NCBI GenBank assembly: GCA_030159075.1
Contig: BROG01000991.1
Span: 1 to 64,000, forward strand
Reading direction: 5' to 3'
From: Atrina japonica
Taxonomy: Eukaryota > Mollusca > Bivalvia > Pterioida > Pinnidae
DNA: 64,000 bases
Below, piece by piece: positions 53,901 to 56,953 of the stretch. Positions within the stretch are counted from its first letter, which is position 1; each line of letters opens with the position of its first letter. The position numbers and the translations under genes are program-made. The notes beneath the pieces are model-generated. The model worked only from the letters and a program-made list of their open reading frames with translations. It was not told where the DNA came from and searched no databases.

Positions 53901-55995
53901 TCCAGTTAACTCATTCATCCCTACAGAAACATTTGGACTTGTCTAAATCATTGATTTACAGAAGAGTCCATTGTTTTTCAGGGTGTGATGAGTTAAGGAT
54001 ATGTTTCTTCTGATCATTCAGCAACTTTTCTGACTTAAGTAGGATAGAAATAACCCTAAACCAAGGTTGTTCTTATGCTATCACTTTTCTTATGTTTACA
54101 ATAGAGACCAGTGTCATGTTAGATGGGTTTGTCTCTCAAAAGACACTTTACTATACAGTAGAGTGAGGTCAGTGTCATGTCAGATGGGTTTGTCTCTCAA
54201 AAGACACTTTACTATACAGTAGAGTGAGGTCAGTGTCATGTCAGATGGGTTTGTCTCTCAAAAGACACTTTACTATACAGTAGAGTGAGGTCAGTGTCAT
54301 GTCAGATGGGTTTGTCTCTCAAAAGACACTTTACTATACAGTAGAGTGAGGTCAGTGTCATGTCAGATGGGTTTGTCTCTCAAAAGACACTTTACTATAC
54401 AGTAGAGTGAGGTCAGTGTCATGTTAGATGGGTTTGTCTCTCAAAAGACACTTTACTATACAGTAGAGTGAGGTCAGTACTGTCATGTCAGATGGGTTTG
54501 TCTCTCAAAAGACACTTTACTATACAGTAGAGTGAGGTCAGTGTGTCATGTCAGATGGGTTTGTCTCTCAAAAGACACTTTACTATACAGTAGAGTGAGG
54601 TCAGTACTGTCATGTCAGATGGGTTTGTCTCTCAAAAGACACTTTACTATACAGTAGAGTGAGGTCAGTACTGTCATGTCAGATGGGTTTGTCTCTCAAA
54701 AGACACTTTACTATACAGTAGAGTGAGGTCAGTACTGTCATGTCAGATGGGTTTGTCTCTCAAAAGACACTTTACTATACAGTAGAGTGAGGTCAGTGTC
54801 ATGTCATATGGGTTTGTCTCTCAAAAGACACTTTACTATACAGTAGAGTGAGGTCAGTGTCATGTCATATGGGTTTGTTTCTCTAGAGACAGGTCACTGT
54901 CATGTCAGATGGGTTTGTATCTCTAGAGACACTGTACTATACAGTAGAACTTGCCTTATGAAGTCAGTGGCATGTCAGATGGGTTTGTATCTCTAGACAG
55001 GTTTAACATTAAAGAAAAAACAAAAAACAACAGCAAACCTTCATGTATTTATCCAACAACTTGTCATATCAGACAAATGTCATTTTTAGTTCGCGTAAAT
55101 GGAGCTATCTCCCGAGATTTGGAATTCATTTAAAAAGATTGATTGACGTCTGGGCATGGCACCATAAGAAATACTTAAGCCTGAAAATGTTACTCAACTT
55201 TGGTTAATCCTGAAATCTGATTGGCTGAGCAGGCCAAGTTGAGAATATTCTTAGACTTGAGTAAATTCTCAAGTTTTATGGTGCCGGGCCCTGGTTTACA
55301 TGTTTGTACTGTTCATATATCAACTTTTCTGACTTATGATTTGTAGTACATGTTACACTTCACAAGCTGTATAAGTCCTGTATCTTTTTTTTCTAATTCA
55401 TCAAATCAGAATCGAAATCTTTAAGTCTGTATGAACATAAAATTTGGCCCATAAATTGAACATTTTGAGAAAGATCCCATTTAAGTATATTTGTTCTGTA
55501 AGATCTGAAAATGACATTACATTTTACCACTTATACTCGTAATTTACTGCAGTCATTCAAGGATTTTCCTAGGACGTTTTTTGGGGTCTGGTTCCAGGAC
55601 GCATTCCTAATGCTTAACTAGCTACTATTTAAAAAAAATGTGTGTAAAAATCCCCAATTTAGAATTTCAAAATAAAAAATAAGGTCTCAAATTAAATTTG
55701 TCTGTTTTAGTTAAAACTCTGTATATTTTCCCCAATTTTCTGGACCCTGGACTCATAGTTTAGGAGGTGGGAAAATAATTGGAATTTTTTTTTGTCGTTG
55801 ATGTTTTTGTTGTTTAGCATGCATCTCCTTCTTTTTCAGACACTACAGCAGATGTCAAGATTAATTCAGGAATGTTGGGCGCAGAACCCGAAGGCTCGGC
55901 TGACAATTTTACGTGTTAAAAAGACAATTAATCAGCTCTTGAATCAACCACAAACAAAGAAAATTAAAGACTGCAATGACATAAATAAGTGCTGA
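10873..55995 (+). CDS. ACVR1: Whole gene: type I BMP/activin receptor kinase, ALK1/ALK2 (saxophone) clade; 8 coding exons, 542 aa
   Basis: A single-pass plasma-membrane serine/threonine kinase that, with a type II receptor, binds BMP-like ligands and phosphorylates receptor-regulated SMADs. Joined exons: 10873-10927, 43691-43827, 46055-46265, 47244-47461, 48843-48942, 49784-50404, 53439-53569, 55840-55995 (1629 nt). Order: signal peptide 1-19; ectodomain 20-143 with ten cysteines ending in CC-x4-CN; membrane segment about 144-168; GS domain 208-240; kinase about 241-530 with VAVK Lys261, HRD Asp362, DLG Asp380 and APE Glu411. The L45 loop ([12 protein letters not shown], 293-304) is the ALK1/2 type, which in that family couples to SMAD1/5/8. 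All GT/AG junctions and phases agree. Length compares with about 509 aa in human ACVR1. The clade is confident; ALK1 versus ALK2 orthology is not separable here because the duplication is vertebrate. Position 228 is Ser where human ACVR1 has Arg206. Confidence 0.96.
11441..11478. repeat. (GT)n followed by a G run
   Basis: About 14 GT dinucleotides, then nine or ten G. Confidence 0.9.
14270..14381 (-). pseudogene. Ty3/gypsy retrotransposon relic (end of the RNase H region)
   Basis: On the minus strand a short open frame reads [18 protein letters not shown] and then [11 protein letters not shown]. The pattern GxGKxNxNADGLS[KR]R is the signature at the C-terminal edge of Ty3/gypsy RNase H (usually HRPGKxHxNADALSR). 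Only about 35 residues are recognisable. The frame is blocked upstream by stops, part of the usual RNase H sequence before the motif is missing, and no integrase or LTR is visible nearby. It is an old, inactive fragment. Confidence 0.45.
15241..15310 (+). mobile_element. Pogo-like MITE fragment
   Basis: Contains GGTCTTTATAGGGAGGTGG, TCTTTATATAGAGGTTGATT and GTACACAAATG, the internal block of the 48446-48625 subfamily, but neither terminus. Confidence 0.55.
15331..15541 (+). mobile_element. SINE-A, 5'-truncated copy
   Basis: Starts inside the body at CGGCAGGTTGGTTTCCTGTC and continues through CCGTAAGTGCCGAGCATAGG to GACATTAAACAACAATACAA. The tRNA-like head is absent, which is typical of incomplete reverse transcription. 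Confidence 0.85.
16080..16410 (+). repeat. Degenerate AAGACCACCTGTCTT repeats (MITE-derived)
   Basis: At least eight copies of a GAAAGACCACCTGTCTT-like word occur at irregular spacing, matching the interior of the fragment at 47095-47175. It is probably an expanded or rearranged pogo-like MITE interior. Confidence 0.5.
16460..16535. repeat. (GT)n-(AT)n-(AC)n compound microsatellite
   Basis: A TGTGTG run passes into a TATATA run and then CACACA, so the tract is itself a large imperfect palindrome. Confidence 0.9.
16574..16893 (+). mobile_element. Two tandem pogo-like MITE copies
   Basis: The module GGTCTTTATA..TTGATTTGTACACAAATGGTA..GGTGGTCGCTGARRCAGGTTTTA occurs twice, at about 16574-16700 and 16773-16893. 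They are separated by GTAAACATTTTTGTAAGTC-type sequence that also follows the copy at 48446-48625. Confidence 0.65.
16956..17021 (+). repeat. 17-bp minisatellite, 4 copies
   Basis: ATTAAAACAGTCTGTAC is repeated four times head to tail almost without change. Confidence 0.9.
17532..17817 (+). mobile_element. SINE-A, full length, with 14-bp target-site duplication
   Basis: A tRNA-Lys(CUU)-like head carries an A box (TGGCTCAGTCGG, 17541-17552), an anticodon-loop-like CGACTCTTGATCG, and a B box (AGTTCGAGTCC, 17585-17595), the two internal Pol III promoter elements. A tRNA-unrelated body and an A/C-rich tail (AACAACAATAAACAAACA) follow. The perfect direct repeat TCAATTGCATAATT flanks it at 17518-17531 and 17818-17831. 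The intact repeat and complete head suggest a fairly recent insertion. SINEs carry no reverse transcriptase, so a LINE partner elsewhere is implied. Confidence 0.93.
17865..18090 (+). repeat. Dispersed repeat related to 58740-58955
   Basis: Shares TTAACTCA near the start, TATAGTCCACTGTCARAATTC, GTTCACTYC and GACCATAYTATTTATTGAT with 58740-58955. It looks like a longer relative of the roughly 90-bp TTAACTCAT family. Confidence 0.55.
18113..18510 (+). mobile_element. Palindromic MITE (GGGGCATTAGC family)
   Basis: Left end TTAAAGGGGCATTACATC and right end CCAATGCCCTTTTAA. The interior has the family blocks TTGATGTACATAA, TACAGTGACAAATAAGA and GGTATTCAT. Confidence 0.7.
18649..18882 (+). mobile_element. 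MITE of the CAGGGATTTTCC family, decayed right end
   Basis: Begins CTGGGATTTTCCTGCCTCC and contains GGTCCTGAGGGTCC, AATTGGGAAAATATACA, TTTATTTTGAAATTCC, ACAAGCC and TCCTGTAGTTAACTGGACCC in the same order as 52918-53165. Confidence 0.65.
20155..20250 (+). mobile_element. Pogo/Tigger-like terminal fragment
   Basis: ACAGTGAACCTTCTTTACAACGAC closely follows the Tigger/pogo type of terminus, and GTCACTGTAACGAATTAAG follows about 65 bp later. No transposase is seen. Confidence 0.4.
20829..20912 (+). mobile_element. Pogo-like MITE, left half only
   Basis: Begins TACAGTCAAACTTGTATATA followed by AAGACCGCTCAGGG and GGTGGTCTTTATATACAGGG. The right terminus is missing. Confidence 0.55.
21041..21194 (+). 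mobile_element. MITE of the CAGGGATTTTCC family, internally deleted
   Basis: TCCAGGGTCTGGAAAATTGG is followed by AAATTCCAAATTGGGAATTT, ACAAGCCATTTTTGC and the right terminus GGAAAATCCCTG. Confidence 0.65.
22080..22233 (+). mobile_element. Diverged pogo-like MITE
   Basis: Repeated TATAGCGGTCGCC, GGTGGTCGCTATATAAGGGG and GGTCGCTAAGGCAAG blocks end in GTTTGACTGTA, the family right terminus. Confidence 0.5.
22547..22771 (-). mobile_element. MITE of the CAGGGATTTTCC family, both termini present
   Basis: Terminal inverted repeats CAGGGATTTTCC and GGAAAATCCCTG bound 225 bp. It lies in the opposite orientation to 52918-53165. Flanks TGTAC and GGTAC are compatible with a 5-bp target duplication with one mismatch. 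Confidence 0.8.
22843..22947 (-). pseudogene. tRNA-Leu/Ser-like relic
   Basis: The reverse complement has an A-box-like GGTCAAGTGCTTAAGAC and a perfect B box AGTTCGAACCCT followed by AGCCAGGGC. A long variable region is expanded by ACATGTACATGT. The arms do not pair well enough for a functional tRNA, and it may be the head of another SINE. Confidence 0.35.
23494..23779 (+). mobile_element. Pogo-like MITE with an internal 25-bp minisatellite
   Basis: Termini CAGTGAAACTTGTATATA and CAGGTTTTACTG with TA on both sides. The left two thirds match 48446-48625. At 23620-23755 the block GTGGTCTTTATACACAACCT (unit 25 bp) is repeated about five times, so this copy is about 100 bp longer than its relatives. 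Confidence 0.85.
25651..25735 (+). mobile_element. MITE fragment, GACCCTTTCA family
   Basis: GACCCTTTCACAATAACTGT, GGTCCTGTAACTTTGAGTGG and AAAATGACGTCAAGGAAC match the left half of the complete copy at 42447-42619. A pogo-like right end (CAGGTTTTACTGTA) follows at about 25762. Confidence 0.65.
25826..25999 (+). mobile_element. SINE-B copy
   Basis: Starts in a tRNA-like region (TGCTGGAACCTAAGC) and includes AGTTTACTTGTGGAGG, the CACCAATAAAAACTGGCCAC block and the 3' end AAAATTGTTGAGTGTGGCAT. It matches 1310-1430 (minus) and 63620-63830. Its head is weaker than that of the 63620 copy. Confidence 0.6.
26355..26546 (-). mobile_element. Pogo-like MITE, minus orientation
   Basis: CAGCAAAACCTGCTTAGACG to ACAAGTTTCACTG with TA flanks. 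The interior is the reverse complement of the 48446-48625 subfamily (CCATTTGTGTACAAGTCAAC, GTGTCCCTAAGGGGGTC). Confidence 0.8.
27806..28037 (+). mobile_element. SINE-A copy, head partly lost
   Basis: Begins at a B-box-like GTGAGTTTGAGTCCAGC and continues through the body (TAAGTGCCGAGCAGAGGCC) to GGGACGTTAAACAACAGTAC. The A box is absent. Confidence 0.88.
28199..28288 (+). mobile_element. TTAACTCAT MITE (about 90 bp), copy 1
   Basis: CTTCACCCCTAAAGACACAT to GGGGTTGATGAGTTAA. The core is GACTGGTCTGAATCATTG and TTTACAGAAGA. It is one of ten copies in this window. Confidence 0.85.
28995..30470 (+). repeat. Composite minisatellite, 42-bp then 27-bp units
   Basis: About nine 42-bp units (CTCCTGACTTGACCACTTCA followed by TTTATACATTATACATATGTAG) pass into some 35 units of 27 bp lacking the ATTATACATATGT part. 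Because both unit lengths are multiples of three, a 456-codon frame on the + strand (14-residue then 9-residue repeats containing DLTTSFI) and a 239-codon frame on the - strand stay open. Neither looks like a gene, and the array lies inside intron 1. Units toward the right end are increasingly degenerate. Confidence 0.95.
32380..32585 (+). mobile_element. MITE of the CAGGGATTTTCC family
   Basis: CATGGATTTTTCTACCTCC to GGCCCAGGAAAATACCTG, with interior blocks as in 52918-53165. Flanks TATTA and TATTG fit a 5-bp target duplication with one mismatch. Confidence 0.75.
33448..33722. mobile_element. Inverted-repeat element (MITE-like), about 275 bp
   Basis: The left arm TTCATACTTGTTGGGGACC..AGTAGCTGGCTATT is mirrored by the right arm ATAGCCAGCTACTAG..GGTCCCTGACCAGTACAGTATGAA. 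Its middle contains a T run and ACATGTAC words. No relatives were noticed in this window. Confidence 0.55.
34925..35200. repeat. Dispersed repeat with TTTTGGGAAAATGCC core
   Basis: GTCAATTTTGGGAAAATGCC, ATTGGGAAG, TTGTGTCAATTTGGG and TTGAGAATGGGTCCAAATTT occur in the same order in 41125-41385 and, more loosely, in 17060-17270. It is a distant relative of the CAGGGATTTTCC MITEs. Confidence 0.5.
36403..36581 (-). mobile_element. Pogo-like MITE, 179 bp, complete
   Basis: CAGTGGAACCTGTATATAGG to TATAGCAGGTTTTACTG with TA flanks. It is the reverse complement of the copies at 43851-44030 and 46665-46843 over its full length. Confidence 0.9.
36655..37250 (-). repeat. Minisatellite, about 30-bp unit
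   Basis: About 20 irregular copies of GGGCAGGTAGGGGAACTTGT followed by AAAAA, unit near 30 bp, degenerate at both edges. Long Pro/Phe/Leu frames on the minus strand are a by-product. Confidence 0.9.
37380..37570 (+). repeat. Dispersed repeat ending TTAAACAGGAGTGAAAATG
   Basis: Same order of blocks as 61405-61620 and 62965-63155: TATTTTCGCCC, a CATGRATGRC region, TTTTAAATYCGCCCT, then GAAATTAAACAGGAGTGAAA. Confidence 0.6.
38328..38490. mobile_element. Inverted-repeat MITE, about 160 bp
   Basis: Left arm GGGCGCGTTTTACGAAAGG and TCCTAAGTCCTAAATCTTAA; right arm TTAGGATTTAGGACTTGG and AACCTTTCATAAAATGGGCC. The arms are inverted repeats of about 45 bp. Confidence 0.75.
38717..38808 (+). mobile_element. 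TTAACTCAT MITE, copy 2
   Basis: GTTAAATCATTCATCCCTAT to CAGGGGTTAATGTGTTTAA, with core GACTGGCCTAAGTCATTGAT. Confidence 0.8.
39264..39935 (-). repeat. 111-bp tandem satellite, 6 copies
   Basis: The unit starts ACATTGTGATAAGAAATAAA and includes TTATGAAATCTTCAAGG, TCTAGTCTAGAATC and AACCATAGATAGTATACAT. Copies 3-6 are nearly identical; the first two carry small indels. As 111 is divisible by three, minus-strand frames of 198 and 70 codons stay open with a 37-residue repeat. These are not considered genes. Confidence 0.95.
40264..40376. repeat. (GT)n-rich microsatellite
   Basis: Imperfect TGTGTGTCTGTGTATGTG-type repeats over about 110 bp, abutting a MITE copy. Confidence 0.9.
40378..40575 (-). 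mobile_element. MITE of the CAGGGATTTTCC family, minus orientation, right part
   Basis: CCCATTGCAAAAATGGCTTG through TTCTGTTTTAGATGAAAT to GGAGGTAGGAGAATCCCCCTG. Confidence 0.65.
40771..40863 (+). mobile_element. TTAACTCAT MITE, copy 3
   Basis: TTAACACATTCATCGCCTAA to CAGGGCTTGATGCATCAA, with core AGACACATTTGGACTGG and TTTACAGAAGAT. Confidence 0.78.
42447..42619. mobile_element. Complete MITE of the AGACCCTTTCA family, 173 bp
   Basis: Termini AGACCCTTTCA and TGAAAGGGTCT are exact inverted repeats. The inverted pairing continues inward, with ACTTTGAATGACAAATTGAT opposed by ATCATTTTGCCACTCAAAGT. No coding capacity. A related fragment lies at 25651-25735. Confidence 0.85.
42903..43612 (+). repeat. 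57-bp minisatellite, about 12 copies, 79 bp upstream of exon 2
   Basis: The unit includes GGTGGTGCTGTTTCTGTTGG, TCACAGTGGTGTTGTTGTTA and GTATTAGTGTTGAC. Some units lack a GTT triplet. The length is a multiple of three, so frames of 220 codons (+, Val/Leu-rich) and 226 codons (-, Asn/Thr-rich 19-residue repeat) remain open; neither has gene-like context. The G/T-rich strand is the transcribed-sense strand of the receptor intron. Confidence 0.95.
43691..43827 (+). CDS. ACVR1: Receptor exon 2: first half of the ligand-binding domain
   Basis: Completes Gly19 and encodes residues 20-64. It carries five of the ectodomain's segments up to Cys57: C42-x-C44, Cys50 and Cys57, the N-terminal finger of the three-finger toxin-like fold shared by TGF-beta family receptors. 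Two N-glycosylation sequons are visible (Asn24-Ile-Thr, Asn58-Thr-Thr). The acceptor is TTCTTTTACAG and the donor GTAAGC, entering in phase 1 and leaving in phase 0. A pogo-like MITE begins only 23 bp after the donor. Confidence 0.94.
43851..44030 (+). mobile_element. Pogo-like MITE, 180 bp, next to the exon 2 donor
   Basis: CAGTAAAACCTGCTATAGCG to ATACAGGTTTCACTG with TA on both sides. Nearly identical to 46665-46843 and in the same orientation. Confidence 0.92.
44100..44880 (+). repeat. Polypyrimidine tandem repeat, CTCTTTCTCTYRCTC type
   Basis: Variable units of about 20-33 bp (TTTCTCTGGTTCTCTTTCTC, TCACTCTCTTTCTCTTGTTT). A segment near 44345-44500 recurs near 44570-44735, so there is also a higher-order repeat of about 226 bp. 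Open frames in all three + frames are Ser/Leu/Phe artefacts. Confidence 0.95.
44911..45172 (+). mobile_element. SINE-A inserted in the polypyrimidine tract
   Basis: The head is eroded, but a B-box-like AGGTTTGAGCCTCGCC remains. The body has GCTGAGCATAGGCC and CATATGAGTGAATGATTC, and the 3' end is GGGAGGTTAAACAATAG. A 15-bp insertion (ACGTTTTGTGTAAAT region) interrupts the body. Confidence 0.88.
45178..45900 (+). repeat. Polypyrimidine tandem repeat, TTTCTCTCACACTC type
   Basis: Continuation of the preceding tract after the SINE, with unit GGTTTTCTTTCTCTCACACT of variable length, ending in a (GT)n stretch at 45896-45950. It lies about 100-150 bp upstream of the exon 3 acceptor. Confidence 0.95.
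46055..46265 (+). CDS. ACVR1: Receptor exon 3: second half of the ligand-binding domain
   Basis: Encodes residues 65-134 plus the first base of Val135. It holds Cys65, Cys83, Cys94 and the receptor-superfamily end motif C111-C112-x4-C117-Asn118. With exon 2 this gives the ten-cysteine ectodomain typical of type I receptors. The acceptor is GTTAATCAG, with a rather weak tract directly before it but a huge polypyrimidine region further up. The donor is GTAACT, a less usual +4. It enters in phase 0 and leaves in phase 1, so skipping would break the frame. Confidence 0.95.
46665..46843 (+). mobile_element. Pogo-like MITE, 179 bp, complete
   Basis: CAGTAAAACCTGCTATAGCG to TATACAGGTTTCACTG flanked by TA. 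Collinear with 43851-44030, so the two form a direct repeat around exon 3. Confidence 0.93.
47095..47175 (+). mobile_element. Pogo-like MITE, right-end fragment
   Basis: TTTGAGAGACCAACTGTCTT through AGTGGTCTCTCACGACAGG to TTTTACTGTA, ending about 68 bp before exon 4. Confidence 0.6.
47244..47461 (+). CDS. ACVR1: Receptor exon 4: transmembrane and juxtamembrane region
   Basis: Completes Val135 and encodes residues 136-207. About 25 hydrophobic residues (Tyr144 to Phe168, with two cysteines at the cytoplasmic end) are followed by the basic stop-transfer sequence NRLRKHR. An acidic linker then ends in GDSTLQ, the sequence that precedes the GS domain in ALK1/2 receptors. The acceptor is TCCATTTCAG and the donor GTGAGA, entering in phase 1 and leaving in phase 0. 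The donor at 47462 is favoured over a GTGGGC at 47441, because only the former retains the conserved GDSTL. Confidence 0.95.
47457..47481 (+). promoter_or_regulatory. Exon 4 splice donor, left member of a direct repeat
   Basis: The exon/intron boundary is embedded in a 25-bp sequence (TACAG then GTGAGAACAGGTGATGTTAA). It recurs with two mismatches at 47584-47608, on the far side of a TTAACTCAT MITE. Reading on through the donor gives Val-Arg-Thr-Gly-Asp-Val-Asn and stop (TGA ending 47485). Confidence 0.85.
47479..47572 (-). mobile_element. TTAACTCAT MITE, copy 4, 17 bp after the exon 4 donor
   Basis: TTAACTGATCAACCCCTGAA to TTTTTAGGGATGAATGAGTG, with core ACTCTTCTGTAAATCAAT. Orientation is opposite to copy 1. 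Confidence 0.82.
47584..47608 (+). promoter_or_regulatory. Duplicated (decoy) splice donor
   Basis: Matches 23 of 25 bases of the exon 4 donor context, including the complete CAG/GTGAGAACA. Use of this GT (47589) would extend exon 4 by 127 nt through an in-frame TGA. Whether the spliceosome uses it is unknown. Confidence 0.7.
48446..48625 (+). mobile_element. Pogo-like MITE, TTGATTTGTACACAAATGG subfamily, complete
   Basis: CAGTAAAACTTGTATATAAA to CTAAAGCAGGTTTTACTG with TA flanks. Defines a second subfamily shared with 50578-50750, 23494-23779, 26355-26546 and 16574-16893. Confidence 0.92.
48843..48942 (+). CDS. ACVR1: Receptor exon 5: GS regulatory domain
   Basis: Encodes residues 208-240 plus the first base of Gly241. 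The TSGSGSG motif (215-221) is the stretch phosphorylated by the type II receptor to switch on the kinase. The following LPFLVQ (222-227) is the FKBP12-contact region in the family. Then comes Ser228-Thr-Val-Ala-Arg, where human ACVR1 has Arg206-Thr-Val-Ala-Arg. The exon ends at ECVG, the usual start of the kinase fold. Acceptor TTGTTTCAG, donor GTAAGT; phase 0 in, phase 1 out. Confidence 0.96.
48943..49783 (+). other. Intron 5
   Basis: GTAAGT to GTCTTTAAG. Holds a pogo-like MITE (49332-49506); otherwise no recognisable feature. Confidence 0.92.
49332..49506 (+). mobile_element. Pogo-like MITE, diverged
   Basis: CAGTAAAACTTGTCTGTAAA to AAGCAAGTTTGACTG, right side flanked by TA. The interior has GGCCATTTAAAGGAGCAGG and an AT-rich spacer unlike the other subfamilies. 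Confidence 0.75.
49784..50404 (+). CDS. ACVR1: Receptor exon 6: main part of the kinase domain (206 codons)
   Basis: Completes Gly241 and encodes residues 242-447. Visible in order: glycine-rich loop [15 protein letters not shown] with ATP-anchoring Lys261; alpha-C Glu within RETEIYN; the L45 loop [12 protein letters not shown] (SMAD-choice loop, ALK1/2 type); [12 protein letters not shown]; catalytic HRDIKSKN (Asp362, Asn367); DLG (Asp380, the type I receptor form of DFG); GTKRYMAPE (Glu411); [15 protein letters not shown]. All catalytic residues are present, so the kinase should be active. At 621 nt it is one exon covering what I recall as several exons in vertebrate genes. Acceptor GTCTTTAAG, donor GTATGT, phase 1 on both sides. 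Confidence 0.97.
50578..50750 (+). mobile_element. Pogo-like MITE
   Basis: AAGTGAAACTTGTGTATAAA to AAGCAAGTTTTACTG; same subfamily and orientation as 48446-48625, slightly eroded at both ends. Confidence 0.85.
51283..51372 (+). mobile_element. TTAACTCAT MITE, copy 5
   Basis: TTAACCCACTTACCCCAAAA to AGGGATTGATGAGTTAA, with core GACTGGTCTAAGTCATTGAT. Confidence 0.88.
51736..51826 (-). mobile_element. TTAACTCAT MITE, copy 6
   Basis: TTAACTCATCAATCCCAGAA to AGGGGTGAATGAATTAA; opposite orientation to copy 5, about 360 bp away. Confidence 0.9.
51854..52240 (+). mobile_element. Palindromic MITE (GGGGCATTAGC family), complete, 387 bp
   Basis: Termini TTAAAGGGGCATTAGCTATG and CACAGCTAGTGCCCCTTTAA are near-perfect inverted repeats. 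The inversion continues inside: TTGATATACAATAACAAAAA with AGAGATATACACAGGCAT is opposed by ATGCCTGTGTATAGCTCTTA with TTGTACATCAAG. A 31-T run follows the left end. No ORF. Confidence 0.88.
52438..52497 (+). repeat. 20-bp tandem triplicate
   Basis: GTCAAATGTCCCGACGAACT is repeated three times with changes in the middle copy. Confidence 0.92.
52725..53380 (+). repeat. CAACATATGAACATTTC-family repeat, interrupted by a MITE
   Basis: The left part (52725-52917) and right part (53166-53380) together match 4640-5000 and 6610-6985. They are separated exactly by the 248-bp element at 52918-53165. Confidence 0.8.
52918..53165 (+). mobile_element. MITE of the CAGGGATTTTCC family, nested, 5-bp target duplication
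   Basis: CAGGTATTTTCCTTCCTCC to CCCCAGGAAAATCCCTG, flanked by ATTGA on both sides (52913-52917 and 53166-53170). The uninterrupted relative at 4640-5000 shows only one ATTGA at this point, which independently supports the junction. Contains a small internal duplication (AATATAAGCC twice). Confidence 0.9.
53439..53569 (+). CDS. ACVR1: Receptor exon 7: kinase C-lobe
   Basis: Completes Gly448 and encodes residues 449-491. [20 protein letters not shown] and [19 protein letters not shown] match the C-lobe of type I receptors, including the non-activating non-downregulating (NANDOR) segment near RPTIPNRW. The last residues, Tyr-Ser-Tyr-Ser, replace the usual Phe/Ser-Ser-Asp-Pro before the next exon, a small local oddity. 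Acceptor TACTTTCAG, donor GTAAGT, phase 1 in and phase 0 out. Confidence 0.95.
53708..53889 (+). repeat. 44-bp minisatellite, 4 copies
   Basis: The unit CTCCTAGAGGTCAGGGTTGA with GTTAGATCAGACAAATGAAG and CCGT is repeated four times with no visible divergence between copies, suggesting recent expansion. Confidence 0.95.
53906..53996 (+). mobile_element. TTAACTCAT MITE, copy 7
   Basis: TTAACTCATTCATCCCTACA to CAGGGTGTGATGAGTTAA, with core TTTACAGAAGAGTCCATTG. Confidence 0.88.
54108..54998 (+). repeat. 61-bp minisatellite, about 12 clean and 3 degenerate copies
   Basis: The unit GTCAGTGTCATGTCAGATGG with GTTTGTCTCTCAAAAGACAC and TTTACTATACAGTAGAGTGAG is repeated. Units alternate between GTGTC and GTACTGTC variants, which allows array substructure to be followed. 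The last three copies have CTAGAGACA in place of CAAAAGACA and are probably the old edge. Confidence 0.95.
54998..55130 (+). repeat. Paralogous copy of the 53660-53906 segment
   Basis: TTTAACATTAAAGAAAAAAC, TTTATCCAAC, ATCAGACAAATG, GGAGCTATCTCC and TTTGGAATTCA follow in the same order as the corresponding words at 53668-53906, but with only one equivalent of the 44-bp unit. Confidence 0.6.
55152..55292. mobile_element. Inverted-repeat MITE, about 140 bp
   Basis: GGGCATGGCACCATAAGAAA is opposed by TTTTATGGTGCCGGGCCC. The interior also pairs (TACTTAAGCCTGAAAATG against TTAGACTTGAGTAAA region). Confidence 0.65.
55559..55780 (-). mobile_element. MITE of the CAGGGATTTTCC family, eroded ends
   Basis: AAGGATTTTCCTAGGACG through TCTGTTTTAGTTAAAACTCT and CCCCAATTTTCTGGACCCTGG to GGAGGTGGGAAAATAA; the orientation is that of 22547-22771. 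It ends about 60 bp before exon 8. Confidence 0.7.
55840..55995 (+). CDS. ACVR1: Receptor exon 8: last kinase helix, C-terminal tail and stop
   Basis: Encodes residues 492-542 and TGA (55993-55995). [18 protein letters not shown] with the invariant subdomain XI Arg511 and then LRVKKTI closes the kinase fold. The tail [21 protein letters not shown] is hydrophilic and differs from vertebrate tails. The acceptor is CTTTTTCAG, phase 0. Confidence 0.95.
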   Translation, partial: TLQQMSRLIQECWAQNPKARLTILRVKKTINQLLNQPQTKKIKDCNDINKC

Positions 55996-56845
55996 CACAG
56001 TTTCATGATTGGTAGTGAGAATATCGTTGTAGTAACGCAGCATTTGTACCGAGGAATGTTATCGAGTGCAGACATCTTAAGATATGCGAGTGACTCGAAG
56101 TAACGGTACACCGTTTAACAGATCAAAAAATTTTTGTAAACAAATTTTGATAAGGAAGGCTTAGTTAGTTTTATAGATGTTTCCACCGATTGTGACAGTT
56201 TTTGTTAGAAGATTTTTCTTGTTGTCACGGTTTTCTGTAAGTCTCATGGATGAACAGTTTAACATATATGCCATATATTTTTACTTGCACAACAGTTTAA
56301 ATTTTTTATGAAATTCCAATGGGATTTGTCATTGGAAACATTAATAATTTCAATGTGTGAAATTTTCCGTCTCTTTATTTTCTTGCTTTTCTTCGTTTTT
56401 CTCTTCTTCATTTATTTTGTGATTTTTTTCTATTAGCTTTGTTTTGATATTTGTTACTTTTATTCTTAAGTATTCTTACAAAGAATTTGTCTCCCTTTTG
56501 GAAAATTTTTGTTCTTCATTAAATAAGATTTAACTCCCTTTGATTGTTGATGCCCGACATCTCTGTCAAGCAATATTCTGCCATGAGCTTACTGAAGTCC
56601 TCATGTTTATTGATATTTACATCAAGTGCAGTATTCTGTGACGTCACCAGTGCATTTTTGGTCAGTTGTGAATCTCTTGTAGGAAATGCTTGTTCCCATA
56701 TATAGATATGTAAAATTGTACATAACAGATTCTTGTACATAGATTCTCATTCCATTTGTCTAACAACTCATGTTATCATTCCTGTATTATTATTGCAAGA
56801 TTTCTGTGTCAAATGGCTAAATTGTTTCCCAGCTTCCAGAACACC

Positions 56846-56938
56846 TTAACTCACCAACCCCTAAAAAACAACAGACCCTTCTGTAAATTATAATGTCTTA
56901 GACCAGTCCATATGTGTCTTTAGGGGTAGATGTGTTAA
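56846..56938 (-). mobile_element. TTAACTCAT MITE, copy 8
   Basis: TTAACTCACCAACCCCTAAA to AGGGGTAGATGTGTTAA; it lies in the probable 3' UTR. Confidence 0.88.
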
Positions 56939-56953
56939 TATCGATTGCACCAA

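Larger units (their letters stand above)
53570..55839 (+). other. Intron 7
   Basis: GTAAGT to CTTTTTCAG. Holds a 44-bp array (53708-53889), a TTAACTCAT MITE (53906-53996), a 61-bp array (54108-54998), a partly duplicated segment (54998-55130), an inverted-repeat element (55152-55292) and a CAGGGATTTTCC-family relic (55559-55780). Confidence 0.9.

Noticed and set aside
54108..54998. CRISPR-like regular repeat array
   Set aside because: The repeats are contiguous without unique spacers, in an animal intron; it is a minisatellite.
55792..55839. ATG-initiated extension upstream of exon 8
   Set aside because: The stretch is the polypyrimidine/acceptor region of intron 7; homology begins exactly after CTTTTTCAG.
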